Assembly: GCA_944386495.1 (NCBI GenBank)
Contig: CALXBE010000004.1
Span: forward strand, 1-64,000
Direction of reading: 5' to 3'
Origin: an uncultured Gemmiger sp.
GTDB taxonomy: Bacteria > Bacillota > Clostridia > Oscillospirales > Ruminococcaceae
DNA length: 64,000 bases
This document shows, one piece after another, positions 27,402 to 37,200 of the stretch (position 1 is the stretch's first letter; every line of letters starts with the position of its first letter). Position numbers and translations under genes: made by a program. The notes under the pieces were generated by a model. It did no database searches and was not told where the DNA came from. It worked only from the letters and a program-made list of their open reading frames with translations.

Positions 27402-28377
27402 ACTGATTTCCCGACTTTTCCTTTTCGGCCTTTTCAGCCGCTTTCTGAAGCCGGATCAAATATTTCTTTTTCTGCTCCTCCCACCGGGCAAGGCTCTGCT
27501 GGGTAGGCTTTTCCAGGCAGCGGCCCACACTCCAGTGAAGGCCATCCCGGCGCATCAGCTTGATCCGCACCAGCCACTGGTGATTCTGAGGGCAGGCTGT
27601 AAGAGTATAATACCCTGTATTTCCCCGTTTCAGCCAAATCTCTGCCGGGGAAAGTTTTTCCTCACAGAGGGGGCAGTGGATGTTCTGGACCTCCTCCTGG
27701 GTACGGAAGCCTTCCTTATCCAAAAATCCGGTAAAATGCCGGAAATCCAGATACTCCGCTTCCGGGTCAGAGCAAAGGGCCTCCCGAAGCTGGTTGGCCT
27801 CGGTGGGATAGGCGGCCAATCCCTGCTCCAGGTCCAGCCGGGTACAGACATCCACCGTATAGAGGGCATCTGCCAAAGCGTCATGGAAAGGTCGGTCCAT
27901 GGGCAGACCCAGCCGCTCCACCACGCTTTCCAGGGTCATCCCCTCCCCTTCCTGCCGGGGATATTCCCGGAGGAAAAGGCGCTGGATGTCATACCATTCC
28001 CGGGGCCAGGTATCGTCCAGCCCCACCAGGTAAAGGTTCTGTTTCAGCACCGGCACATCGTCCAGGCCCCATTCCGCAAAGGCGGCGTCTTCTCCTGCCC
28101 ACTGGACAAACCGGCGCAGGCCCTCCTTGATGGGAACGCCCCCATCCAGGTCCTGCTGGGTCAGACCGGTGACCTTGGCAATATGGTGCTGAAGTTTCCG
28201 GAAGATCCGGGGTTTCAGATTGATTCGGAAGGTATCCAGGACCTGGGCCTGCTCATTGATTTTCACAGCCCCGATCTGGATGATCTCCCCCCGCAGGGTC
28301 TGCTCCACTCCGTGGTACTCGAAGGTCCTGGTCTGGTAACCGATATTCCATTCCAGGTCAAACACGATCAGATTCAT
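27400..28377 (-). CDS. DEDDh 3'-5' exonuclease with C-terminal zinc-ribbon-like tail
   Basis: The DnaQ-like fold is shown by FDLEWN (Asp, Glu of ExoI; residues about 7-12), AEWGLDDVPVL (ExoII) and HDALADA (ExoIII). This places it with KapD/ERI-type exonucleases that trim RNA or DNA. After about residue 230 comes a CPLCEEKL segment and a later Cys, possibly a zinc ribbon. The ATG at 28377 is used (325 residues). It lies 22 nt after glnS, so it is probably co-transcribed with it. Confidence 0.85.
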   Translation of the reverse strand: MNLIVFDLEWNIGYQTRTFEYHGVEQTLRGEIIQIGAVKINEQAQVLDTFRINLKPRIFRKLQHHIAKVTGLTQQDLDGGVPIKEGLRRFVQWAGEDAAFAEWGLDDVPVLKQNLYLVGLDDTWPREWYDIQRLFLREYPRQEGEGMTLESVVERLGLPMDRPFHDALADALYTVDVCTRLDLEQGLAAYPTEANQLREALCSDPEAEYLDFRHFTGFLDKEGFRTQEEVQNIHCPLCEEKLSPAEIWLKRGNTGYYTLTACPQNHQWLVRIKLMRRDGLHWSVGRCLEKPTQQSLARWEEQKKKYLIRLQKAAEKAEKEKSGNQ

Positions 28378-28399
28378 GGACAAACGCCTTTCCGTAGGA

Positions 28400-30064
28400 T
28401 TATTTTTCCAGAGTCTTGCTGAAGCTGTCCTTCAGGGTCACGATCCGGTTGAAGGTGCCGGGGTTCTTGGAGTCGGGAGTAAAGTATCCCATCCGGACAA
28501 ACTGGAACCACTCTCCCGGCTGGGCGCCGGCCAAAGCCTTTTCCAGCTTGCAGCCCTTGAGGGTGCGGATGCTTTCAGGGTTCAGGTACTCCTTATAGTC
28601 CGCATCCTGGGCAATGGCGTTCATATCCTGCTGGGTGAACAGCACATCATACAGGTTCACATCTGCATCTACGGCGTCAGTGCAGCTGACCCAGTGGATG
28701 GTTCCCTTCACCTTCCGTCCGTCCACAGGATTTCCGTTGCCGGTCTCCAGGTCGGCGGTGCAGTGGATGGCGGCGATGGAGCCGTCAGGGTTGGTGTCCA
28801 CGCTCTCGCACTTTACAATGTAAGCGCCCATGAGCCGGACTTCCTTGCCGGGGGTGAGCCGCTTGAACTTGGGCGGGGGAACCAGGGCAAAGTCGTTGGC
28901 CTCGATCCAGCACTCACGGCTGAAGGTGACCTGCCGCACGCCGGCGGTCTCATCCTGGGGATTGTTGGAGACCGGGAAGGTCTCGGTCTTGTCCTCGGGA
29001 TAGTTGTCAATGATCAGCTTGACAGGCTCCAGCACGGCAATCCGCCGGGGAGCTACCGGGTCCAGCTCATTCCGGATGCAGAACTCCAGCAGACGATGGT
29101 CCACCAGGCTGTTGGCCTTGGCCACACCGGCCCGCTGTACAAAGTCGAAGATGCTGGAGGGGGTATAGCCCCGGCGGCGCAGGCCGCAGAGGGTGGGCAT
29201 GCGGGGGTCGTCCCAGCCGTCCACAATTCCCAGCTCCACCAGTTCCCGGAGATACCGCTTGCTCATAACGGTGTTGGTCACATTGAGACGGGCAAACTCC
29301 CGCTGTTTGGGGAACTGCTTCCCGAACAGGTTGGAGATGACCCAGTCGTACAGGGGGCGATGGTTCTCAAACTCCAGACTGCACATGCTGTGGGTGATAC
29401 CCTCAATGGCATCCTGGATGGGGTGAGCAAAGTCATACATGGGGTAGATGCACCAGGCATCCCCCTGCCGGTGATGGTGGGCATGCTTGATACGGTAGAT
29501 GGCCGGGTCCCGCATATTCATGTTGGGGCTGGACATATCGATCTTGGCCCGGAGGGTCTTGGAGCCGTCCTCAAATTCTCCGGCTCTCATCCGGCGGAAC
29601 AGGTCCAGGTTCTCCTCCACAGGGCGGTCCCGCCAGGGGCTGGGCTTGCCGGGAACGCCTGCATCAGTGCCCCGGTACTCCCGCATTTCCTCCCGGGACA
29701 GTTCGCACACATAGGCTTTGCCTTCCCGAATCAGCTTCTCAGCGCACTCATAGCACTGCTGGAAGTAGTCGCTGCCGTAGAAGATACCGCCGTTGGGAAT
29801 GGCACCCAGCCATTCCAGGTCCTGCTGAATGCTGTTTACATACTCCACATCTTCCCGCACCGGGTTGGTGTCGTCAAACCGGAGGTTGAACTTACCGCCA
29901 TAAGCATTGGCGATGCTCCAGTTGATCCAGATGGCCTTGGCGCTGCCGATATGCAGGTAGCCGTTGGGCTCGGGGGGGAACCGGGTATGGATTTCATTCA
30001 CCACACCCTCGGCCAGGTCCTGGTCGATGATCTCAGTCAAAAAGTTGCTGGGCTTTTCTGCCAT
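28400..30064 (-). CDS. glnS: Glutaminyl-tRNA synthetase
   Basis: Class I synthetase charging tRNA-Gln directly. Signature motifs are PEPNGYLHIGS (residues about 31-41) and the KMSKS equivalent VMSKRYL (about 267). The two C-terminal beta-barrels of the anticodon-binding region are present (554 residues, full length). The ATG at 30064 has AGAGAGG about 8 nt upstream; ATG 30082 has none. Many Firmicutes make Gln-tRNA indirectly through GatCAB, so direct GlnRS is informative for lineage. Confidence 0.96.
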   Translation of the reverse strand: MAEKPSNFLTEIIDQDLAEGVVNEIHTRFPPEPNGYLHIGSAKAIWINWSIANAYGGKFNLRFDDTNPVREDVEYVNSIQQDLEWLGAIPNGGIFYGSDYFQQCYECAEKLIREGKAYVCELSREEMREYRGTDAGVPGKPSPWRDRPVEENLDLFRRMRAGEFEDGSKTLRAKIDMSSPNMNMRDPAIYRIKHAHHHRQGDAWCIYPMYDFAHPIQDAIEGITHSMCSLEFENHRPLYDWVISNLFGKQFPKQREFARLNVTNTVMSKRYLRELVELGIVDGWDDPRMPTLCGLRRRGYTPSSIFDFVQRAGVAKANSLVDHRLLEFCIRNELDPVAPRRIAVLEPVKLIIDNYPEDKTETFPVSNNPQDETAGVRQVTFSRECWIEANDFALVPPPKFKRLTPGKEVRLMGAYIVKCESVDTNPDGSIAAIHCTADLETGNGNPVDGRKVKGTIHWVSCTDAVDADVNLYDVLFTQQDMNAIAQDADYKEYLNPESIRTLKGCKLEKALAGAQPGEWFQFVRMGYFTPDSKNPGTFNRIVTLKDSFSKTLEK

Positions 30065-30128
30065 GATAAAACCTCTCTTCATAACTTTGAAATCCGCACA
30101 AATGCGGACAGACTTCTCATAAAACTAT

Positions 30129-30157
30129 ATTTTACACGATTCATCACCATCTTTCAA
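30129..30157 (-). promoter_or_regulatory. Promoter of glnS
   Basis: Minus strand TTGAAA (30157-30152), 17 bp, TAAAAT (30134-30129). The short leader has a CCGCA/TGCGG hairpin (about 30092-30106) but is too short for a T-box. Confidence 0.6.
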
Positions 30158-30181
30158 GAGGGACAGAGGGCCTGAGCCCCC

Positions 30182-30210
30182 TTTACACCAAAAAATCCCC
30201 GTGGTATAAT
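30182..30210 (+). promoter_or_regulatory. Promoter of queT
   Basis: TTTACA (30182-30187), 17 bp, TATAAT (30205-30210), placing the start near 30217 and giving a structured leader of about 135 nt. Confidence 0.75.
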
Positions 30211-30216
30211 AGCTCC

Positions 30217-30345
30217 ATCTGCGGAAAACTCCGCAGTGGGTTGGGTCTCTTAGGATTTTAGGCCCCCGGGCGCCCTGTTCTGGCGTCCGGCCACCCGCAG
30301 CCGACCTGGCGGCGCTGCTGCGGATAAAATCTTTGCCGCCGGAGA
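30217..30345 (+). promoter_or_regulatory. Candidate preQ1 riboswitch (possibly class III) in the queT leader
   Basis: The leader has three hairpins: CTGCGGA/TCCGCAG at 30219-30236; a 9-bp stem 30266-30274 with 30282-30290; and CCGCAGC (30295-30301) with GCTGCGG (30317-30323). A GCGGATAAA...CGCCGGAG end overlaps the ribosome site. preQ1-II/III aptamers commonly end in GGATAAxx...GGAG and precede queT, and class III is known from Ruminococcaceae. The class assignment is from memory of these features, not from a model search. Confidence 0.55.
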
Positions 30346-30352
30346 ATTGAAT

Positions 30353-30874
30353 ATGAAAACCAAAACCTTGTCCGTTTCCACTATGGCCCGCTGTGCCATG
30401 GTGGCCGCCCTCTACACGGTACTCTGCATGGTGCTGGCCCCTGTCAGCTTTGGGGCGGTCCAGATCCGTCTGGCTGAGGCCCTCTGCCTGCTGCCGGTGT
30501 TTGGCGGCGAGTACATTCTGGCTGTCACCCTGGGATGCTTTTTGAGCAACCTGCTGGTCACCGGCTTTCCCGACATTCTCTTCGGTACCCTGGCCACCCT
30601 GCTGGCTTGCCTGTGTACCTATGCTCTGCGGAATGTACGGTGGAAAAAGCTGGCCATTCCCGCCTCCATCCCTCCGGTGGTGTTCAACGCCCTCATTGTG
30701 GGGCCTGAGATTGCCTACTACTTTTCCGATGCCCCCTTTACCCTGGCCGCCTGCGTCATCAACGGAATCACCGTGGGCCTGGGAGAGATCGTCAGCTGCA
30801 TGATTCTGGGCGTGGCCCTGGTCCGGTTGATTGAAAGCAACCCGGCCCTCCGGGGAGTCTTTCTCCACAAATAA
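30353..30874 (+). CDS. queT: QueT family queuosine-precursor transporter (ECF S-component)
   Basis: The 173-residue integral membrane protein has about five to six helices and the conserved ARCAMVAALYTVLCMVLAP, RLAEALCLLP and GFPDILFGTLATL segments of the QueT family. These are substrate-specific ECF components taking up preQ1 or related queuosine precursors. The ATG at 30353 has GGAG 8 nt upstream inside the putative riboswitch end, suggesting translational control by ligand. The energising ECF module is not in the window. Confidence 0.93.
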   Translation: MKTKTLSVSTMARCAMVAALYTVLCMVLAPVSFGAVQIRLAEALCLLPVFGGEYILAVTLGCFLSNLLVTGFPDILFGTLATLLACLCTYALRNVRWKKLAIPASIPPVVFNALIVGPEIAYYFSDAPFTLAACVINGITVGLGEIVSCMILGVALVRLIESNPALRGVFLHK

Positions 30875-30884
30875 ATTCTGACTG

Positions 30885-30926
30885 CCGCCTTTCCGGGAAA
30901 TCCTAAGCCCGGAAGGGCGGTTTTTT
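30885..30926 (+). terminator. Terminator after queT
   Basis: A 13-bp stem (30885-30897 with 30908-30920, one G-U), 10-nt loop, T6. Confidence 0.9.
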
Positions 30927-31024
30927 CGTTATCTGCATTCATCGGAACCTTTCCTTTGCCCGGAATTGCATCCCTGCCAAGGCGGTGCATTTGTAAGAAT
31001 TCTGTTAAATCTGGGTGGGATAAT

Positions 31025-31054
31025 TTGACAGCCTTTCATTTTAGGGTGTATTAT
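31025..31054 (+). promoter_or_regulatory. Promoter of secA
   Basis: TTGACA (31025-31030), 18 bp, TATTAT (31049-31054); an overlapping TATAAT (31052-31057) would give a 21-bp spacer. Confidence 0.6.
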
Positions 31055-31098
31055 AATACGGTTATTCTTATATATTAAAGAGGCAGGAGGGCCTTTCT

Positions 31099-33918
31099 AT
31101 GGCTTTTATTGATAAACTGTTCGGTACCTTCTCCGACAAGGAACTGAAAAAGATCCGTCCCCTGGCGGACAAGGTGCTGGCCCTGGAATCCAAAATGGCG
31201 GAGATGACTGATGCTCAGCTTCAGGAAATGACCCCCGCTTTCCGGGAACGGCTGGCCGCCGGGGAAACCCTGGACGATCTGCTCCCCGAGGCTTTTGCAG
31301 TCTGCCGGGAGGCCAGTTCCCGGGTACTGGGAATGAAGCATTACCCTGTTCAGATCATCGGCGGCATCGCCCTGCACCGGGGCCGGATCGCTGAGATGTG
31401 CACCGGTGAAGGCAAGACTCTGGTGGCTACCCTCCCCGTCTACCTGAATGCTCTGGCCGGAGAAGGGGTCCATGTGGTCACCGTCAACGATTACCTGGCC
31501 CGCCGTGACAGCGAGTGGATGGGCAAACTCTACCGGTTCCTGGGCCTCACCGTAGGCCTGGTGGTCCACGGAGTGGACTCCAAGGCCCGGAAGGAAGCCT
31601 ACGAGGCTGATGTGACCTATGGCACCAACAACGAGTTCGGCTTTGACTACCTGCGGGACAACATGGTGGTTTACAAGGAGAAGATGGTCCAGCGTTCCCA
31701 CTCCTACGCCATTGTGGACGAGGTGGACTCCATCCTCATTGATGAAGCCCGTACTCCCCTTATCATCAGCGGCAAGGGCGACGACAGCAGCAACCTGTAC
31801 CAGCAGGCAGATGCTTTTGCCCGGACTCTGAAAAAGAGTGTGGTAGTGGAGCTGGACACCAAGACCCAGAGCGACGAGCAGGCCGAGGGGGACTATGTGG
31901 TGGACGAAAAGCACAAGACCTGCACCCTTACCGAGAGCGGCATCAAAAAGGCCGAAGCCTGGTTCAAGGTAGAGAACCTGGCCGCCGCCGAGAATATGAC
32001 CCTGGCTCACCACATCAACCAGGCCATCAAGGCCCGTGGCGTTATGCAGCGGGATATTGACTATGTGGTCAAGAACGGCGAAGTCATCATTGTAGACGAG
32101 TTCACCGGACGGCTTATGATCGGCCGCCGGTACAACGAAGGTCTCCATCAGGCCATTGAGGCCAAGGAAGGGGTCCAGGTGGCAGCCGAGAGCAAGACCC
32201 TGGCCACCATCACCTTCCAGAACTACTTCCGTATGTACAAAAAGCTGGCCGGCATGACCGGTACTGCCAGCACCGAGGCGGACGAGTTCTCCCAGATTTA
32301 CGGGCTGAACATTGTCACCATCCCCACCAACCTGCCCATTGCCCGGAAAGATATGCCCGATGTGGTGTACAAGACCGTCAACGGCAAGTACAACGCCGTC
32401 TGCGACCAGGTGGCCCAGTGCCACGAAAAGGGCCAGCCTGTGCTGGTAGGTACCGTGAGCATTGAGAAGAGCGAAATTCTCAGCAAGATGCTCAAGCGCC
32501 GGGGAATCCCCCACAATGTATTGAACGCCAAGCACCACGAGCAGGAAGCCGCCATTGTTGCCCAGGCCGGCAAGAAGGGCGCCGTGACCATCGCCACCAA
32601 TATGGCAGGCCGTGGTACCGATATTGTGCTGGGCGGCAACGCCGAATACATGGCCAAGGATGCCCTCCATCAGGAGAAGTTTGCCGAGAAGCTGCTGCTT
32701 CAGGAACTGCTGGCTGAGAATCCCGACGCCCAGCCCTCTGATCTGGACCCCGAGATGGTGGAACAGCTCTACGCCGAGTGCGACGGCCACGCCGAGACCC
32801 AGGACCAGAACATTCTCAAGACCCGGAAGCGGTTTGAGGAACTGCTGGCCCAGTTCAAGCCCGAGACCAAGGCGGAAGCCCAGGAAGTGCGGGATGCAGG
32901 CGGTCTGTTCATCATCGGTACCGAGCGGCACGAGTCCCGCCGTATTGATAACCAGCTCCGCGGCCGTGCCGGCCGTCAGGGCGACCCCGGCGCCAGCCGG
33001 TTCTTCCTCAGCCTGGAGGACGACCTTATGCGTCTGTTCGGCGGGGAGAAGGTCCAGAACCTCATGAATACCCTGGGACTGGAAGAGGATATGCCCATTG
33101 AGAACAAGATGATTTCGGGCAGCATCGAATCCGCTCAGAAGCGGTTGGAGAACCGGAACTTTGCCATCCGTAAGAGCGTGCTGGAGTATGACGATGTAAT
33201 GAACCAGCAGCGTGAGATCATCTACGGCCAGCGCCGGAAGGTTCTGGACGGCGAGGATATCAGCTCCACCCTCCACACCATGATGGAAGAGAGCATTGCC
33301 GCCAACTGCCAGATGTTCCTGGGCGGAGACGACCCTGCCCAGTGGGATTTCTCCGCACTCAAGCGGCATTACATGGGTTGGCTCTGCCTGCCCACCGACT
33401 TTGTCTACCAGCCTGAACAGCTGAAGGACCTGAAGCGGGATGATGTGTCCCACATCCTTACCGAGCGGGGCGAAAAAATTCTTGCCGCCAAGGAAGCCAA
33501 GTACGGCAGCCCTGTCATGCGGGAGCTGGAGCGCATCTGCCTGCTCCAGACCGTGGACCGGAAGTGGATGCAGCACATTGACGACATGGACCAGCTGAAA
33601 CAAGGCATTTCCCTGCGGGGCTATGGTCAGAAGGACCCGGTGGTCGAGTATCGTATCGAGGGCTTCGATATGTTCGACGCCATGATTGACAGCATTCGTG
33701 AGGATGCCGCCCGGATGCTCCTGACCATTGAGGTAAAGGCCTCTGCTCCCCAGCGCCAGCAGGTGGCACAACCCACCGGCGAGGGCGCTGTCCCCCGTCC
33801 CGGTGCCAAGGGCGGCACCCCTGTGAAAGTGGTAAAAATCGGGCGGAACGACCCCTGTCCCTGCGGCAGCGGCCTCAAGTGGAAAAAGTGCACCTGTGCC
33901 CAGTACCATCCCCAGTAA
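31099..33918 (+). CDS. secA: Preprotein translocase ATPase SecA
   Basis: Motor of Sec-dependent export. It has Walker [11 protein letters not shown] (about residue 100), the [15 protein letters not shown] helicase motif (about 207), the [11 protein letters not shown] segment, and the [13 protein letters not shown] motif. The C-terminal zinc tail [14 protein letters not shown] (about 919-932) normally has CH or CC as its third and fourth ligands. Here a Thr separates the last two Cys. The length of 939 residues is normal. CAGGAGGG precedes the ATG. Confidence 0.98.
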   Translation: MAFIDKLFGTFSDKELKKIRPLADKVLALESKMAEMTDAQLQEMTPAFRERLAAGETLDDLLPEAFAVCREASSRVLGMKHYPVQIIGGIALHRGRIAEMCTGEGKTLVATLPVYLNALAGEGVHVVTVNDYLARRDSEWMGKLYRFLGLTVGLVVHGVDSKARKEAYEADVTYGTNNEFGFDYLRDNMVVYKEKMVQRSHSYAIVDEVDSILIDEARTPLIISGKGDDSSNLYQQADAFARTLKKSVVVELDTKTQSDEQAEGDYVVDEKHKTCTLTESGIKKAEAWFKVENLAAAENMTLAHHINQAIKARGVMQRDIDYVVKNGEVIIVDEFTGRLMIGRRYNEGLHQAIEAKEGVQVAAESKTLATITFQNYFRMYKKLAGMTGTASTEADEFSQIYGLNIVTIPTNLPIARKDMPDVVYKTVNGKYNAVCDQVAQCHEKGQPVLVGTVSIEKSEILSKMLKRRGIPHNVLNAKHHEQEAAIVAQAGKKGAVTIATNMAGRGTDIVLGGNAEYMAKDALHQEKFAEKLLLQELLAENPDAQPSDLDPEMVEQLYAECDGHAETQDQNILKTRKRFEELLAQFKPETKAEAQEVRDAGGLFIIGTERHESRRIDNQLRGRAGRQGDPGASRFFLSLEDDLMRLFGGEKVQNLMNTLGLEEDMPIENKMISGSIESAQKRLENRNFAIRKSVLEYDDVMNQQREIIYGQRRKVLDGEDISSTLHTMMEESIAANCQMFLGGDDPAQWDFSALKRHYMGWLCLPTDFVYQPEQLKDLKRDDVSHILTERGEKILAAKEAKYGSPVMRELERICLLQTVDRKWMQHIDDMDQLKQGISLRGYGQKDPVVEYRIEGFDMFDAMIDSIREDAARMLLTIEVKASAPQRQQVAQPTGEGAVPRPGAKGGTPVKVVKIGRNDPCPCGSGLKWKKCTCAQYHPQ

Positions 33919-33934
33919 CCTTTAAAATCAAAGG

Positions 33935-33968
33935 AGCCTGTACCCTTCCGGGTACAGGCTCTTCTTTT
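33935..33968 (+). terminator. Terminator after secA
   Basis: A perfect 11-bp stem (33935-33945 with 33950-33960), TTCC loop, followed by CTTCTTTTTT. Confidence 0.92.
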
Positions 33969-33973
33969 TTATC

Positions 33974-34246
33974 TTACTTTTTCCAGGTGGGGACCAGCAG
34001 CCAGAAGGCCACCGCTACCGTAATGACCAGGGTAAGCAGCTGCAAAGCCCAGGCCCAGCCCTGGGTCTGGGGCAAAAGAGGCCAGATGGTCTCGGTCAGC
34101 CCCAGCTGAACAAGGATGTATCCTCCAAAGGCCATGATTGCCATGGCCTTGGCCCGTTTTCCCTGAGGATTCCGGTCTTCCCCGTTTCTCAAGAGAAGCC
34201 CGACCACCAGGAGAACGCCTCCCAAAAGCAGGACATCATATTCCAT
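33974..34246 (-). CDS. Small membrane protein at end of the iscS-thiI operon, unknown
   Basis: The 90-residue product has three hydrophobic segments (about residues 4-17, 31-50 and 62-84) separated by a basic loop (EDRNPQGKRAKAM). The ATG at 34246 has AAGGAG 7 nt upstream and lies 14 nt after the SpoIID-fusion stop, so it is the last gene of that operon. No family is recognised; it could support the neighbouring membrane-anchored protein. Confidence 0.75.
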   Translation of the reverse strand: MEYDVLLLGGVLLVVGLLLRNGEDRNPQGKRAKAMAIMAFGGYILVQLGLTETIWPLLPQTQGWAWALQLLTLVITVAVAFWLLVPTWKK

Positions 34247-34260
34247 ACTCTGTCTCCTTA

Positions 34261-37200
34261 TCAGTAGGTAATGAGGGTGACTCCGGTGTAGTAGTGGGTG
34301 AGGATCTGCTGGTAGTTCCAGCCGTTGCTGGCGTAACCGATGGCGCCCCACTGGCTCAGACCGCAGCCATGGCCGTAACCGTACACATCAAAAATAAAGG
34401 TGTCGGTGGCAGCATCATACTGGACGGTAAAGCAGCTGGACCGCAGGCTCCGTCCGTCGATGGACCGTCCGGCGGTGAGGGTCTCCCGGAACCAGCGTCC
34501 GGAGCAGGTGGTGCTGTTGGAGCCCTGACCGATCTGGATGCCGTCCTGGCCGATCCAGCCGTATGCGTTGGTTTTCAGGATGGTGAACCACTGGCTGGGG
34601 TCCAGGCTGGACAGGTCAATGCCCAGCTTTTCCAGAATCCGATCCTGGAGCACCTGACGGGAATACCGGGCGGTACCGCTGGAATTGCCGTTGGTGTTCC
34701 AGTTGGAGGCATAGGTCTTGTCATAGGGGCTGTCCACCGCCTGGAGCCAGGCCCGTTCCCCGCCCCAGATGTCCGCACTGGAAGCGGTACCGGTGGAAGC
34801 AGAGGCAAAGTAGGGGGTAAAGCATACCTGACCATTATAGGTAATCAGAACATGGGCTACCTCCCGAGCCAGATCCCGGAGATGGTCGGTGGGGGTCATA
34901 CCCGCCACACTGGGGGCTCCCCCCTGGCTGAGAATCCAGCAATGGGTAGCCACCATCTGAGCCTTGTATGCCTCGTCGGGGGCGTTGGGGCCCAGCTCGT
35001 TCCGGGCCACCATGGCCAGGCATTCCACCAGGTCCATGGTGGTGACACTGCCGTTCATGGTAACGGTGATGGTGTCATTGACCGGGGCCGGGGTGGGTGC
35101 GGGAGTGGGATTGGTGGTGTCGCCGCCCTGGCCTCCGTCTCCACCCTCGGAGGGGGTGGTGGGGGCGGGTGTCGCAGCACCGGATGACCCACCGGAAGAG
35201 CCTCCGTTGATAATATCGTCCACACTCACGCCGCTGTCGGGCAGGTTGCCCTCGGCGCCCTGGTTGATATTGCTTTCCGACTCGTTGGCGCTTCCCTTTA
35301 CATCATCCATCTGGGCCAACAAATCCTTGATCAACTGGTCGGTGCTGTTGAGCAGGTCCTGGGTGGTCTGCTCCATCTCATCAATGGACTGTTCCAGCTC
35401 GTCCTCCTGGTAGCCGGTGCTGGTGTTGTCCCGGCCCGGTTCCTCGGTGGTCTTCTCCTGGGACATTTCCAGGTACCAGGCGCTCCAGGTATCATATCCG
35501 GCCTGCCAGACCTCCAGAGCCTGGTCCGGGGTCTCGTAATACTTGGCGGGCCAGAGTGCTCCCTCATTGGTCTCGATGGCGGAGGGGACCAGGCTCTGGT
35601 CCTCACCTTCCCCCACCAGCCGGGCTACCACTGCCAGGGTATCCTCCCCGGCAGGAGCCAGCATGGTCAGGAAGCTATCCGTCTCCCCCACTTCCAGGGG
35701 CACATTGTAGAGGCTGCGGATCTTGACCTCCAGTACAAACTCCAGGTAATCCAGGTAGTTGACCAGATCAGTGTAAGTATCCAGGGGGAAAGCGGTCTGG
35801 CCCTCCTCCTGCTCGTCCAACCGGAACACACCCATGATTTTGTACCGGTAGATTTCATCCCCGGTGTAGAAGGTGAATCCGGTATTATCCAGGAAGGTAT
35901 CCTCCTGTTCCAGCCCTGCCAGGGACTGAGCCAGGGAATCCTGCCGCAGTACGGTATTGTAGCCCTTCCAGTCCAGGGTATCGGTGAGGGCGTACTCCTC
36001 TGCCTGGGCACTCAGTTCCATCGAACCATCCTCACCCTGGGTGATGAGGACGCCATCCTGTCCCGGCCAGGCCAGATATCCGGAAACTCCCTCCTGCCGG
36101 CTCATAGCCTGGTCCAGGTAACTCTGGGCCTGCTGGTCAAAGTCCACGGTTCCGTAGCCCCGGGCCTCAGGAGGTTCCACCTGACGCTGTTTCATAAACC
36201 CGGTGACAAAGGCAGCGGCACAGCCGATCAGGACCAGAACACAGACAAAGAGGGTCAGCCCTCCCCTGCCCCTTCGGCTCTCCCGGCGGCGTTTTTTCAG
36301 CTGTTCCAATTCCTCGCTCTGGCCTTCAAAGAGGGATTCATCCTCTTCCCCGCCATACATGGCCCGGGCGGCTTCCTCCAGGTGTCTTCCTGCCTGTGCC
36401 CGGCGCTCGGCTTCTTCCAGGTCTTTTTGTTCCAAAGCCAGCCGGACGGTTTCGGTGATCTCATCCAGGCTGTTAGGGGGAAGTTCTTCCTCCTCCGGTT
36501 CCTCCACCGGGGGTTCTTCCCGGACAGGGGGCCGGGGAACTTCTTCCCTCCGGGTCACGGGAGGAATGGTCTCCGTCTTCCCGGGAGCTGCCGGGGCAGG
36601 TGTCCCGGCTTTTTTATCTCCGTACAGGAACTGCTCCGGGTCCCAGCTGAGCAGGAATTCCAGGGTATCCTCCCCGGGAGCTTCCGGGCCCGGGTTCATT
36701 ACCCGGACAGGGGGCTTGGGCTGCTCCCCCGGTTTTTCAATGGGAGGAATGGTGGTATCCAGGGCGGGCTGACCCAATTCCGGGCCTGCCCCGCCGGGGC
36801 TCATCATGACCGTTCCCAGGAGCGGCCGCTTGGAGAGGGACATCCGCCGGAGCACATCCAGCAGATAATTGGCCACCGACCCCTGGTTGAGTCCGGCGGG
36901 AATGGGGCAGGCCCAGCAGGCCCGCACGGTGGAAATCAGGACAAAGGGGCTGTATCCCACCTCGTGGGGAGTATAGGCAATGGCATAATCGGCTCCGGTG
37001 AGCTTCCGGGTCACATCTGCCAGACTGGCAGTCTCCTGGAGAGGATCTCCGGGATACTTATACCGCAATCCCTGGGCAGGGACCATCTTGGCAGACACAT
37101 CAGGATTACCGTAACTGTCTTTGCCAAAGTCAAAAACATTCCGAGCCTGAGGCATTTCCTCCCAGGCTTTGGCCAGCATCCTGCCGGTGACAACATCTGC

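Noticed and set aside
30065..30128. T-box leader before glnS
   Set aside because: About 64 nt with a single small hairpin; too short for a T-box.
31075..33909. 944-codon minus-strand open frame opposite secA
   Set aside because: The plus strand encodes unmistakable SecA; the antisense frame is open only because of codon bias and shows low-complexity His/Gly/Leu content.
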